A stretch of DNA of 64,000 nt from Flavobacterium granuli (GTDB taxonomy: Bacteria > Bacteroidota > Bacteroidia > Flavobacteriales > Flavobacteriaceae), in assembly GCF_900129705.1 (NCBI RefSeq), contig NZ_FQWO01000005.1:62001-126000 (forward strand), read 5' to 3'. Position numbers and translations under genes: made by a program. The notes under the pieces are model-generated. The model was not told the DNA's origin. It was given only the letters and a program-made list of their open reading frames with translations, and made no database searches. The stretch's first letter is position 1, and every line of letters begins with the position of its first letter. Of this stretch, positions 45,288 through 53,742 are shown one piece after another.

Positions 45288-46442
45288 ATGAGAAAATTGA
45301 AGATGGGCATGATTGGCGGAGGTAAAAATGCTTTTATAGGTTCCGTTCATCGCATTGCTGCCAACATTGACGGCTTAATCGAATTGCATTGTGGGGCTTT
45401 TAGCTCGAATCCTGAACTCTCCAAAGAATCCGGTAGAGAATTATTCCTTCCAATGGAGAAATGTTATGGCTCTTTTGAAGAGATGATTTTGACCGAGAGT
45501 AAACTTCCACAACAACAGCGAATGGATTTTTTGACTATTGTTACTCCAAATTTTGCACATTTCGCTCCCACCATGCTGGCTTTAAACAATGGTTTTCATG
45601 TTGTGATTGACAAACCCATGACCTTAAGCCTTGACCAAGCCAAACAATTGCAACAAAAAGTAAAAGAAACAGGACTTATTTTGTGTCTCACACATACCTA
45701 CTCTGCTTATCCGATGGTAAAGCAAGCCCGAAAAATGATAGCGGACAATGCCTTAGGAAAAATTAGAAAAGTCATGGTCGAATATCCGCAAGGCTGGTTA
45801 AGTCGTTTATATGAAAGTGAAGGCAATAAACAGGCTCTCTGGCGAACTGACCCAACAAAAAGTGGAATTAGTGGCTGTATGGGAGACATAGGAACTCATG
45901 CTGCCCAATTGGCAGAGTATATGTCGGGTTTAAAGATTTCGAAATTATGTGCTGATATCAATATTGTGGTTGAAGGGCGGCAATTAGATGATGACGGAAA
46001 TGTATTATTGAAATTTAATAATGGAGCCAACGGGGTTTTGGTAGCCACGCAAATAGCCACCGGAGAAGAAAATAGCTTAAAAATTAGAATTTACGGTGAA
46101 AAAGGAGGCTTAGAATGGCATCAGATGGAGCCCAATAGTCTTTTAGTAAAATGGCCTGATGCTCCAGCGCAAATTTACAGAACCGGAAATGATTATTTAT
46201 CGAATGTAGCCCGTTTTAATACAAGAATACCAAGCGGTCATCCCGAAGGTTATTTAGAAGCCTTCGCTAATTTATATCGAAATTTTGCTTTGACCTTGTC
46301 ATCTTTATTACAAGGAAAAACGCCAACGGAAGAAATGCTCGATTTTCCCTCGGTTGACGATGGCGTTCGGGGAATGGCTTTTATAGAGCATGTAATTGCT
46401 TCAGGTAAATCAGATCAAAAATGGTTTGATTTTAAAATTTAA
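45288..46442 (+). CDS. Gfo/Idh/MocA-family oxidoreductase (cytoplasmic)
   Basis: This 384-residue NAD(P)-dependent enzyme has the Rossmann motif MGMIGGGKNAFIGSVHR at the start, the family's active-site EKP equivalent in VVIDKPMTLSLDQAKQL (about 105) and the C-terminal GFO_IDH_MocA_C2 barrel with KSGISGCMGDIGTHAAQLAEY. It lacks an export signal. In 3-keto-sugar pathways such enzymes reduce or oxidise the ring carbon next to the keto group. It sits 12 bases after the GMC gene and 9 before an isomerase gene. Confidence 0.87.
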   Translation: MRKLKMGMIGGGKNAFIGSVHRIAANIDGLIELHCGAFSSNPELSKESGRELFLPMEKCYGSFEEMILTESKLPQQQRMDFLTIVTPNFAHFAPTMLALNNGFHVVIDKPMTLSLDQAKQLQQKVKETGLILCLTHTYSAYPMVKQARKMIADNALGKIRKVMVEYPQGWLSRLYESEGNKQALWRTDPTKSGISGCMGDIGTHAAQLAEYMSGLKISKLCADINIVVEGRQLDDDGNVLLKFNNGANGVLVATQIATGEENSLKIRIYGEKGGLEWHQMEPNSLLVKWPDAPAQIYRTGNDYLSNVARFNTRIPSGHPEGYLEAFANLYRNFALTLSSLLQGKTPTEEMLDFPSVDDGVRGMAFIEHVIASGKSDQKWFDFKI

Positions 46443-46451
46443 ATACTAAAA

Positions 46452-47504
46452 ATGACAACAATACAAGGACCAGCGGTTTTTTTAGCGCAGTTTATAGATG
46501 AAAAACCGCCTTTCAATTCATTGGAAGGAATATGTAAATGGGCTGCTGATTTAGGTTTCAAAGGGATTCAAATGCCAACCTTGGATACCCGTTTTATTGA
46601 TTTGCAAAAAGCAGCTCAGAGCAAGACTTATGCTGACGAACTGACTGGCATTGTGGATTCTTTTGGACTAAAAATCACTGAATTATCTACTCATTTGCAA
46701 GGTCAGTTAGTGGCGGTTCATCCTACTTATAATGATTTTTTTGACGCCTTTGCTCCAAAAGAAGTTCAAGGGAATCCAAAAGCGAGACAGGAATGGGCAG
46801 TACAACAATTAAAATATGCGGCCAAAGCATCTCATAATTTAGGGTTGAATGCGCATGCCACATTTAGCGGTTCTTTACTTTGGCAATATTTTCATCCTTG
46901 GCCACAGCGACCTCCCGGTTTGATTGAAGATGGATTTGCAGAACTGGCAAAACGTTGGTTGCCTATTTTGAACGAATTTGATGATTCCGGAGTTGATCTT
47001 TGTTATGAAATTCACCCTGGTGAAGATCTGTTTGACGGAGAAACCTATGAAATGTTTTTGAAAGCTGTCAACAATCATTCAAGGGCTTGTATTTTGTATG
47101 ATCCCTCCCATTTCGTCTTGCAACAACTGGATTATATCCAATACATTGATTTTTATCATGAACGAATTAGAGCATTCCATGTTAAGGATGCCGAGTTTAA
47201 TCCAACAGGTAAGCAAGGTACTTTTGGAGGATACCAAAGTTGGCTTAATCGCGCCGGGCGTTATCGTTCTCCTGGTGACGGACAGGTTGATTTTAAAACT
47301 ATTTTCAGTAAACTGGCACAATATAATTATAAAGGTTGGGCCGTAATGGAATGGGAATGTTGTCTGAAAAATCAAGAAGATGGTGCGCGGGAAGGTGCCG
47401 AATTTATAAAGAAACATATTATAAAAGTCACCGACAAGGCCTTTGACGATTTTGCGGCTATTGAAGTGAATCAGAATTTTAATAAGAAGAATTTAGGAAT
47501 ATAA
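46452..47504 (+). CDS. TIM-barrel sugar phosphate isomerase/epimerase family protein
   Basis: This 350-residue AP-endonuclease-2-type barrel has metal-ligand blocks LCYEIHPGEDLFDG, ILYDPSHFVLQQLDY, IRAFHVKDAEF and MEWECCLKNQEDG. The insert FHPWPQRPPGLIEDGF is typical of the larger members found beside Gfo/Idh genes. There is no signal peptide. It probably isomerises or cleaves a keto-sugar intermediate; the exact reaction is unknown. It is co-transcribed with the dehydrogenase genes on both sides. Confidence 0.84.
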   Translation: MTTIQGPAVFLAQFIDEKPPFNSLEGICKWAADLGFKGIQMPTLDTRFIDLQKAAQSKTYADELTGIVDSFGLKITELSTHLQGQLVAVHPTYNDFFDAFAPKEVQGNPKARQEWAVQQLKYAAKASHNLGLNAHATFSGSLLWQYFHPWPQRPPGLIEDGFAELAKRWLPILNEFDDSGVDLCYEIHPGEDLFDGETYEMFLKAVNNHSRACILYDPSHFVLQQLDYIQYIDFYHERIRAFHVKDAEFNPTGKQGTFGGYQSWLNRAGRYRSPGDGQVDFKTIFSKLAQYNYKGWAVMEWECCLKNQEDGAREGAEFIKKHIIKVTDKAFDDFAAIEVNQNFNKKNLGI

Positions 47505-47522
47505 TTTTAAACCCATTTTAAA

Positions 47523-47888
47523 ATGAAATATTTAGTATTAGGAATTGTAATGATTGGTTTGAGCTCTTTTACGATAATGACACCAGAAGTAAAATATACC
47601 AAAGTTGAAACAGTATCGACCAACATGCAAACTTCTCCTGGAGAAAAGTTAATCGCTAAATCCGATTGCGTTGGTTGTCATAAATTGGATAAAAAACTCA
47701 TAGGCCCCTCCTATTTAGAAATTGCTAATAAATATCCTGCAAATGAGAAAACTGTTTCTTATTTGTCTGATAAAATCATCAAAGGCGGTTCAGGGGTTTG
47801 GGGAACAATCCCTATGGGAGCACATGCGTCGATGAAAAAAGACGAAGCTAAAACAATCGTACAATACATTATGTCCTTAAAAAAATAA
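47523..47888 (+). CDS. c-type cytochrome, probable electron acceptor of the GMC dehydrogenase
   Basis: This 121-residue protein has an N-terminal hydrophobic export signal (about 1-19), a haem-binding CVGCH motif at residues 49-53 and a likely distal Met ligand in IPMGAHASM (Met98). It is the single-domain class I type. Its place between two Gfo/Idh genes and near the GMC/small-subunit pair indicates that it takes electrons from the periplasmic sugar dehydrogenase. Confidence 0.9.
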   Translation: MKYLVLGIVMIGLSSFTIMTPEVKYTKVETVSTNMQTSPGEKLIAKSDCVGCHKLDKKLIGPSYLEIANKYPANEKTVSYLSDKIIKGGSGVWGTIPMGAHASMKKDEAKTIVQYIMSLKK

Positions 47889-47918
47889 TCCATCTGATTC
47901 CATAGTTGCATTAATTAT

Positions 47919-49403
47919 ATGACTAACCAAACTCTGAAACCATCAATGAATAAAGAAGAGAAAATTACTAAAGAGACAAATAACCGCCGTGATTTTATAA
48001 AAACAACAGCTATTGCTGCTGCAGCATTTATGATTGTTCCCCGTCATGTTTTGGGAAGAGGTTTTGTGGCACCAAGTGATCGCTTACTGATCGCTGGTAT
48101 TGGTGTTGGAGGAAAAGGTCAGTCTGATATTGCTATGTTTGCAAAAAGTGGAAAAGCTGACATTGCTTTTTTATGTGATGTAGATAGCCGCAGAGCAGTA
48201 AGAAGTGTAAATGCGTTTCCGAAAGCAAAATTTTACAAAGATTGGCGAGAAATGTTAGATAAAGAGCATAAAAATTTTGATGCCGTTTCGGTTTCGACTC
48301 CAGATCATAATCATGCTATTCAAACATTGGCAGCCATGCAATTAGGGAAACATGTTTATGTTCAAAAACCACTTACACATGATATTTATGAGGCTCGTAT
48401 TTTGACTCAGGCAGCCAAAAAATACAAGGTGGTTACCCAAATGGGAAACCAAGGTTCCTCGAATGATGGTACCCGAATCATGAAAGAATGGTACGAAGCA
48501 GGCTTGATAGGCGATGTTCATACTGTTAAAGCTTGGACAGATCGTCCGGTTTGGCCACAAGGGATTCCTTGGCCTACAAAAGCAGCAGAAATTCCTAAAG
48601 AATTAGACTGGGATTTATGGTTAGGAACTGCTCCTCAAAAGAATTATGTAGATAAATTGGTTCCGTTCAACTGGCGCGGATGGTGGGATTATGGTACTGG
48701 CGCTCTTGGGGACATGGGATGTCATTTGATCGAAACCCCATTTAGCATATTAAATTTGAAGTATGCCAAGGATGTACAGTGCAGTGTGGGATCAGTATAT
48801 GTTGATGAATTTAAAAGAGGCTATTTCCCGGATAGTTGTCCTCCATCGAGCCATGTGACTTTGACTTTTCCCAAAACGGATAAAACTAAAGGCGATGTAA
48901 CATTGCATTGGATGGATGGCGGTATACAGCCCGAGCGTCCCTCAGAATTGGAACCAAATGAAATTTTTGGTGACGGTGGCAATGGAACTTTATTTATTGG
49001 AACCAAAGGTAAAATGATGTGTGACACCTACGGTCTAAATCCTCGATTACTTCCCTTAAGTCGAAATGAAAACCTCAAAGTAGCTCAAAAATATCCACGT
49101 GTAAAAGATGGTGCAGAAGGCCATTACAATCAGTGGGTAGAAGCTTCTATTGCGGGCTATGGCAAGCTGGAAGTAAGTTCACCTTTTGAAATTGCGGGTC
49201 CTTTGACCGAAGCTTTATTAATGGCAAATTTGGCCATTAGAGGATATGATATCCACAAAGAAATACTGGGTGAAGATGTTTATCCAGGCCGATCGGCAAA
49301 ATTGCTTTGGGATAATGAAAACATGAAAATTACCAATTTTGATGATGTCAACCAGTTTGTGAAACGCAACTATCGCGAAGGATGGGCAAATCTTACTTTA
49401 TAA
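47919..49403 (+). CDS. Tat-exported Gfo/Idh/MocA-family oxidoreductase
   Basis: This protein of up to 494 residues starts with a twin-arginine signal (NNRRDFIKTTAIAAAAFMIVP), so it is a periplasmic Gfo/Idh/MocA enzyme, probably with tightly bound NAD(H). The Rossmann motif IAGIGVGGKGQSDIAMF follows, then the EKP-like block HVYVQKPLTHDIYEAR and WWDYGTGALGDMGCHLIETPF in the C-terminal domain. A second ATG at 47946 gives a shorter signal and is equally plausible. It would act with the DUF1080 hydrolase encoded next. Confidence 0.86.
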   Translation: MTNQTLKPSMNKEEKITKETNNRRDFIKTTAIAAAAFMIVPRHVLGRGFVAPSDRLLIAGIGVGGKGQSDIAMFAKSGKADIAFLCDVDSRRAVRSVNAFPKAKFYKDWREMLDKEHKNFDAVSVSTPDHNHAIQTLAAMQLGKHVYVQKPLTHDIYEARILTQAAKKYKVVTQMGNQGSSNDGTRIMKEWYEAGLIGDVHTVKAWTDRPVWPQGIPWPTKAAEIPKELDWDLWLGTAPQKNYVDKLVPFNWRGWWDYGTGALGDMGCHLIETPFSILNLKYAKDVQCSVGSVYVDEFKRGYFPDSCPPSSHVTLTFPKTDKTKGDVTLHWMDGGIQPERPSELEPNEIFGDGGNGTLFIGTKGKMMCDTYGLNPRLLPLSRNENLKVAQKYPRVKDGAEGHYNQWVEASIAGYGKLEVSSPFEIAGPLTEALLMANLAIRGYDIHKEILGEDVYPGRSAKLLWDNENMKITNFDDVNQFVKRNYREGWANLTL

Positions 49404-49440
49404 ACACAACCATACCATTTGATAATTTAAACGTATAAAA

Positions 49441-50166
49441 ATGATTAAAAATATTTGCACCACATTAATGTTAGTGGCTTTACTACAAACAGCCAACGCT
49501 CAAAAAGGATTTAAACCATTATTTGACGGAACAACCACCACCGGATGGCATACTTACGGGAAAACCACCGTTGGAAATGCTTGGAAAGTAGAAGCCGATG
49601 GAGTTTTACATTTTGATCCAACTGCAGCCAAAAATGGCCAAGGTGGAGATCTTGTAACCGATCAAGAGTACACCAATTTCCATTTGAAATTAGAATGGAA
49701 AGTAGCTCCAAAAGCCAATAGCGGGATAATTTTTTATGTAAATGAAGATTTGAATAAATATCCTAATACTTATTCTACAGGTTTAGAAATGCAGGTTTTG
49801 GATAATGACGGGCACCCTGACGGGAAAATAACCAAACATGCCGCAGGTGATTTATACGATTTAATCAAGAGCTCTTCTGCTGCAGCTAAACCCGTGGGAG
49901 AATGGAATACTGCCGAGGTAGTTTGTAAATTCGGTAAGCTAACCTTAGTTTTAAACGGTGTATTTGTAGTCGAAACTACTCTTTGGGATGATAATTATAA
50001 ATCGCTGTTGGCAGGAAGTAAATTCGCTACATGGAAAGATTTTGGGACTTTTAAAACAGGAAAAATTGCCTTACAGGATCATGGAGATCACGTATGGTAT
50101 AGAAATATTAAGATTAAAGAATGGAATACCATGGACATAACCACAGGATGTGAAAACGGGATGTAG
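49441..50166 (+). CDS. DUF1080 (3-keto-disaccharide hydrolase domain) protein
   Basis: This 241-residue exported protein has a cleavable signal (residues 1-20, ending ANA-Q) followed by the DUF1080 jelly roll: FKPLFDGTTTTGWHTYGK, YTNFHLKLEWKVAPKANSGIIFYV and GKIALQDHGDHVWYRNIKIKE. Members of this domain split 3-keto-glucosides, releasing 3-ketoglucose and the aglycone or second sugar. In this operon it would act on the product of the GMC dehydrogenase in the periplasm. It starts 37 bases after the Tat-exported oxidoreductase gene. Confidence 0.88.
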   Translation: MIKNICTTLMLVALLQTANAQKGFKPLFDGTTTTGWHTYGKTTVGNAWKVEADGVLHFDPTAAKNGQGGDLVTDQEYTNFHLKLEWKVAPKANSGIIFYVNEDLNKYPNTYSTGLEMQVLDNDGHPDGKITKHAAGDLYDLIKSSSAAAKPVGEWNTAEVVCKFGKLTLVLNGVFVVETTLWDDNYKSLLAGSKFATWKDFGTFKTGKIALQDHGDHVWYRNIKIKEWNTMDITTGCENGM

Positions 50167-50226
50167 TATAACGCATGAATAAAACCTGAAATTAATTCTT
50201 ATTCACCAACCATAAACCAAAAACGC

Positions 50227-51501
50227 ATGAACATAACCACTAGACTCAAACTATCCTTGATGATGTTTCTGGAATTTTTTATCTGGGGAGCCTGGTTTGT
50301 AACCCTTGGGACTTTTTTAGGCAACAATTTACAAGCTTCGGGATCAGAAATAGCCTCCGTTTTTTCAACACAATCCTGGGGGGCTATCCTTGCTCCTTTT
50401 GTTATTGGATTAATTGCCGACCGTTATTTTAATGCCGAAAAAATCCTGGGAATTCTCCATCTGGCTGGAGCTTTTTTGATGTATCAAATGTATCAGTCTG
50501 ATGAAATTGGACAGTTTTATATCTATGTTTTGAGTTATATGATTTTATATATGCCTACATTGGCTTTAGTCAATTCAGTAGCTTTTAATCAGATGCAAGA
50601 TCCTGAAAAAGAATTTGCTACTATACGCGTTTGGGGAACTATAGGATGGATTTTAGCCGGATTGTCGATTAGCTTTCTATTTCATTGGGATGCAGCAACA
50701 GCGGTTTCACAGGGATTACTTAAAAATACCTTTCTTCTATCCGGAATTGCGGCCTTTATTTTGGGAATATTCAGTTTTCTTTTACCCAAAACACCGCCTA
50801 AAATCACTGCTGTAGACAAAATTAAAATAGGCGATTTACTGGGTTTTGATGCTTTGAAATTATTGAAAGATAAAAATTTTGCAGTATTTTTCCTTTCATC
50901 GATTCTGATCTGTATTCCATTGGCTTTTTATTATCAAAATGCCCATCCTTTTTTAAGTCAGGCAGGAATCGAAAATCCAACAGGAAAAATGGCGATTGGT
51001 CAAATATCCGAGGCTCTATTTTTATTGTTAATTCCAATGTTCTTGGTTCGTTTCGGATTTAAGAAAACCATTTTGGTTGGTATGTTGGCTTGGGCGATGC
51101 GCTATGCTTTATTTGCTTATGGCAACGCCGGTGATTTAAGTTTTATGCTTATTATTGGAATTGCTTTACATGGTATTTGTTATGATTTCTTTTTTGTATC
51201 AGGACAAATTTATACTAATTCTAAAGCTGGTGAAAAATATAAAAGTGCAGCCCAAGGCCTAATAACATTGGCTACTTATGGCTTTGGTATGTTGATAGGA
51301 TTTGGAGTTGCCGGATGGATCACAGATAATTTTAAAATGCTCGACGGAGCGACCAATTGGGAAATGGTATGGATAATTCCTGCCTGTATTTCGCTAGCGG
51401 TATTTTTCCTTTTTGCCCTTTTCTTTAAGGAAAAAAATAAAACAAAAGAGGAAATTCCAGTAATCATAAAAATACAAGAAAATGAGTACCAACTTAAATA
51501 G
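50227..51501 (+). CDS. MFS permease (nucleoside:H+ symporter-like)
   Basis: This 424-residue, twelve-helix permease begins FLEFFIWGAWFVTLGTFLG and has PFVIGLIADRYFNAEKILGILHLAG, a pattern of the NupG/XapB-like branch of the MFS. In this setting the substrate is more probably a monosaccharide or keto-sugar than a nucleoside: such permeases recur with Gfo/Idh and TIM-barrel genes. The last 20 bases overlap the next gene, so translation is coupled. Confidence 0.82.
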   Translation: MNITTRLKLSLMMFLEFFIWGAWFVTLGTFLGNNLQASGSEIASVFSTQSWGAILAPFVIGLIADRYFNAEKILGILHLAGAFLMYQMYQSDEIGQFYIYVLSYMILYMPTLALVNSVAFNQMQDPEKEFATIRVWGTIGWILAGLSISFLFHWDAATAVSQGLLKNTFLLSGIAAFILGIFSFLLPKTPPKITAVDKIKIGDLLGFDALKLLKDKNFAVFFLSSILICIPLAFYYQNAHPFLSQAGIENPTGKMAIGQISEALFLLLIPMFLVRFGFKKTILVGMLAWAMRYALFAYGNAGDLSFMLIIGIALHGICYDFFFVSGQIYTNSKAGEKYKSAAQGLITLATYGFGMLIGFGVAGWITDNFKMLDGATNWEMVWIIPACISLAVFFLFALFFKEKNKTKEEIPVIIKIQENEYQLK

Positions 51502-52375
51502 AAGAACAGTAATAAAAGGAATTTTAGCCGGAACGGCGGCTTTGGGAATTCCGTCTGGATTTTCAGCTATGGCTACACCAAATGAAGAAGTAATAACACC
51601 ATTAGGAATGTTAAAAGGAAATATAAATCACTCCGTTTGTCGATGGTGTTTCAGTAGCATCGAACTGGAGACTTTATGTATTGAAGCCAAAAAAATTGGA
51701 ATCTCAGCTATTGATTTAGTGGGGCCAAAAGATTGGCCTATTTTAAAGAAACACGGACTGATGTCAGCCATGTGCAACGGGGCCGAAATCAATTTAGTAG
51801 ACGGTTTTAATGATCCTCAGTTTCATGAAACTCTAATCAAAAACTACAGCGAAATGATTCCGCTGGTAGCCCAAGCGGGTTACAAGAATCTCATTTGCTT
51901 TAGCGGAAATAAAAGAGGAAAAACTGACGAAGAAGGCTGGAATAACTGTGTAAAAGGACTGAAGCAATTAATTCCCTTGGCAGAGAAACACAATGTGGTT
52001 TTGGTGATGGAATTACTAAACAGTAAAATAGATCATAAAGATTACCAATGCGACACCACAAAATGGGGCGTGGAATTGGCAAAAAGACTCAATACAGAAC
52101 ATTTTAAGTTGCTCTACGATATTTATCACATGCAAATTGATGAAGGTGATGTAATACGCACGATTAGAGAAAATCATAAATATATAGGACATTACCATAC
52201 GGCAGGTGTTCCCGGTCGAAATGAAATTGACGAAACACAGGAATTGAACTATCTGGCTATTATGAAAGCTATTGCACAAACAGGTTTTACAGGTTATGTT
52301 GCTCAAGAATTTATTCCTAAGAATCCGAATAAAATTGACTCTTTAAGAAAAGCAATAGCAATTTGCGATATTTAA
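51482..52375 (+). CDS. Tat-exported TIM-barrel isomerase (hydroxypyruvate isomerase-like)
   Basis: This 297-residue protein has a twin-arginine signal (NRRTVIKGILAGTAALGIP) and then an AP-endonuclease-2 barrel. Likely metal ligands lie in LVMELLNSK, KLLYDIYHMQIDEGD, IGHYHTAGVPGRNEI and VAQEFIPK, close to the hydroxypyruvate isomerase pattern. It should act in the periplasm on a sugar intermediate. Its start lies inside the upstream permease gene (20-base overlap). The next gene encodes another Tat-exported barrel. Confidence 0.84.
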   Translation: MSTNLNRRTVIKGILAGTAALGIPSGFSAMATPNEEVITPLGMLKGNINHSVCRWCFSSIELETLCIEAKKIGISAIDLVGPKDWPILKKHGLMSAMCNGAEINLVDGFNDPQFHETLIKNYSEMIPLVAQAGYKNLICFSGNKRGKTDEEGWNNCVKGLKQLIPLAEKHNVVLVMELLNSKIDHKDYQCDTTKWGVELAKRLNTEHFKLLYDIYHMQIDEGDVIRTIRENHKYIGHYHTAGVPGRNEIDETQELNYLAIMKAIAQTGFTGYVAQEFIPKNPNKIDSLRKAIAICDI

Positions 52376-52393
52376 CAACAAATATTACGATTC

Positions 52394-53284
52394 ATGATAA
52401 AAAGAAGAACTTTTTTAATAAATAGCGGTTTGGCTCTGGGCGCAATAGCATTGGCACCTTCATTGGCATTCAGCATTAAAAATAAAAATATTGGACTCCA
52501 ATTGTACTCTTTACGGGAGGCTTTCCCTACCAATGTAAAACTAGTTTTGGAACAAGTAGCCAAGGCCGGTTACAAAGAAGTCGAAACCTATGGTTTTTCA
52601 GCCAAAAACGGCTTTTTTGGTACTTCGATTAGTGATTTTAAGAGCATTTTAGCCGATAATGGTTTGAAGTCGCCAAGCGGTCATTATGATTTTGGTTCTT
52701 ATATTAAAGATGGAAATTCAGATTTTTTTAAAAAAGCAATAGAAGCAGCCAATATTTTGGGAAGTCAATACATTACCATTCCCTGGCTAGAGGAATCGCT
52801 TAGAAAAACGGCAGATGATTACAAAAGAATCGCTTTCAAAATAAATGAAGTGGCTGAGATTTGTAAAGAATCTGGTTTAAAATTGGCGTATCACAATCAT
52901 GCTTTTGAGTTTACCTCATTTGAAGGCACGACTGGTTATGATATTCTTCTCGGCGAAACGGACAAGAAATTAGTTGATTTTGAACTGGATTTGTATTGGG
53001 TTGTGCGATCCGGAAATGATCCTTTGCAATTGTTTAAGAAAAATCCGGGGCGTTTCACGATGTGGCATGTAAAAGACATGGATCAAAATAATCCCGATAA
53101 AAATAATCCCGATAAAAATACCGAAATTGGCAACGGAAGCATTGATTTTAAATCGATTTTTGCCGAAGCAAAACTTTCAGGTGTAAAACATTTTTTTGTT
53201 GAACAGGAAACCAATTATGTTCCTAATCCGATAGAATCAGTAAAAACAAGCTGTCAATATGTTAGTAAACTTTTGATTTCATAA
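52394..53284 (+). CDS. Tat-exported TIM-barrel sugar isomerase/epimerase family protein
   Basis: This 296-residue protein starts KRRTFLINSGLALGAIALAP, a twin-arginine-type signal, followed by the barrel NIGLQLYSLREAF. Metal-ligand blocks are LAYHNHAFEF, VDFELDLYWVVRSG, FTMWHVKDMD and FFVEQETNY. It is the last gene of the operon. A 15-bp tandem duplication (53087-53116) repeats NNPDK in the loop after the WHVKD strand, near the expected active site. Terminator follows. Confidence 0.85.
   Translation: MIKRRTFLINSGLALGAIALAPSLAFSIKNKNIGLQLYSLREAFPTNVKLVLEQVAKAGYKEVETYGFSAKNGFFGTSISDFKSILADNGLKSPSGHYDFGSYIKDGNSDFFKKAIEAANILGSQYITIPWLEESLRKTADDYKRIAFKINEVAEICKESGLKLAYHNHAFEFTSFEGTTGYDILLGETDKKLVDFELDLYWVVRSGNDPLQLFKKNPGRFTMWHVKDMDQNNPDKNNPDKNTEIGNGSIDFKSIFAEAKLSGVKHFFVEQETNYVPNPIESVKTSCQYVSKLLIS
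53087..53116 (+). repeat. In-frame 15-bp tandem duplication within an isomerase gene
   Basis: AATAATCCCGATAAA occurs twice in tandem and encodes NNPDK-NNPDK. The copies are identical, suggesting recent duplication. Confidence 0.9.
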
Positions 53285-53307
53285 TATTCCGGATTTGCAA
53301 ATAAAAT

Positions 53308-53340
53308 GAAGACCAACTTGAGGGTTGGTTTTCTCTTTTT
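53308..53340 (+). terminator. Terminator of the 3-keto-sugar operon
   Basis: A 10-bp stem (GAAGACCAAC, 53308-53317, with GTTGGTTTTC, 53324-53333; one G-U) and a 6-base loop, followed by a T tract. Confidence 0.8.
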
Positions 53341-53424
53341 TAAATCATAATATTTGACTTCAAAATTTAACCTTTCTTATGAATTAGTTTTGAATAGAAT
53401 ACTTCAAAAATCAATGTTATTGCC

Positions 53425-53432
53425 TAATTTTG
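53425..53432 (+). promoter_or_regulatory. Candidate -7 element of the DUF3817-MscS pair
   Basis: TAATTTTG matches TAnnTTTG, 25 bases before the start codon; no TTG at the -33 distance. Confidence 0.4.
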
Positions 53433-53457
53433 TCGATTATTACTAAAAATAAATTAA

Positions 53458-53742
53458 ATGCTTAAGATTTTCAAGATTACTGCGATTCTAGAAGGAATAT
53501 CCTATTTGGTTTTATTTGCTAATATGCTTTTTATCAAGCCTGCACACCTTGATTTGTACAAAACCTTGCTGTATCCAATAGGAATGGGGCACGGAGTGCT
53601 TTTTATTGGTTATGTTTTGCTAGCTGTTTTATTAAAAAACGTTCAAAATTGGGATTTTAAAAACTTAGGCATTATTCTATTTGCTTCCCTTGTACCTTTT
53701 GGAACTTTTTATATCGATAAGAAATATTTGAATAATGTATAA
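53458..53742 (+). CDS. DUF3817 membrane protein
   Basis: This 94-residue protein has three hydrophobic segments and the DUF3817 signature: a start of the type FKITAILEGISYLVLFANML, the central YPIGMGHGVLFIGYVLL and the C-terminal LASLVPFGTFYIDKK. Function is unknown; members lie in the inner membrane. Its last eight bases overlap the mechanosensitive channel gene, so the two are translated together. Confidence 0.87.
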   Translation: MLKIFKITAILEGISYLVLFANMLFIKPAHLDLYKTLLYPIGMGHGVLFIGYVLLAVLLKNVQNWDFKNLGIILFASLVPFGTFYIDKKYLNNV

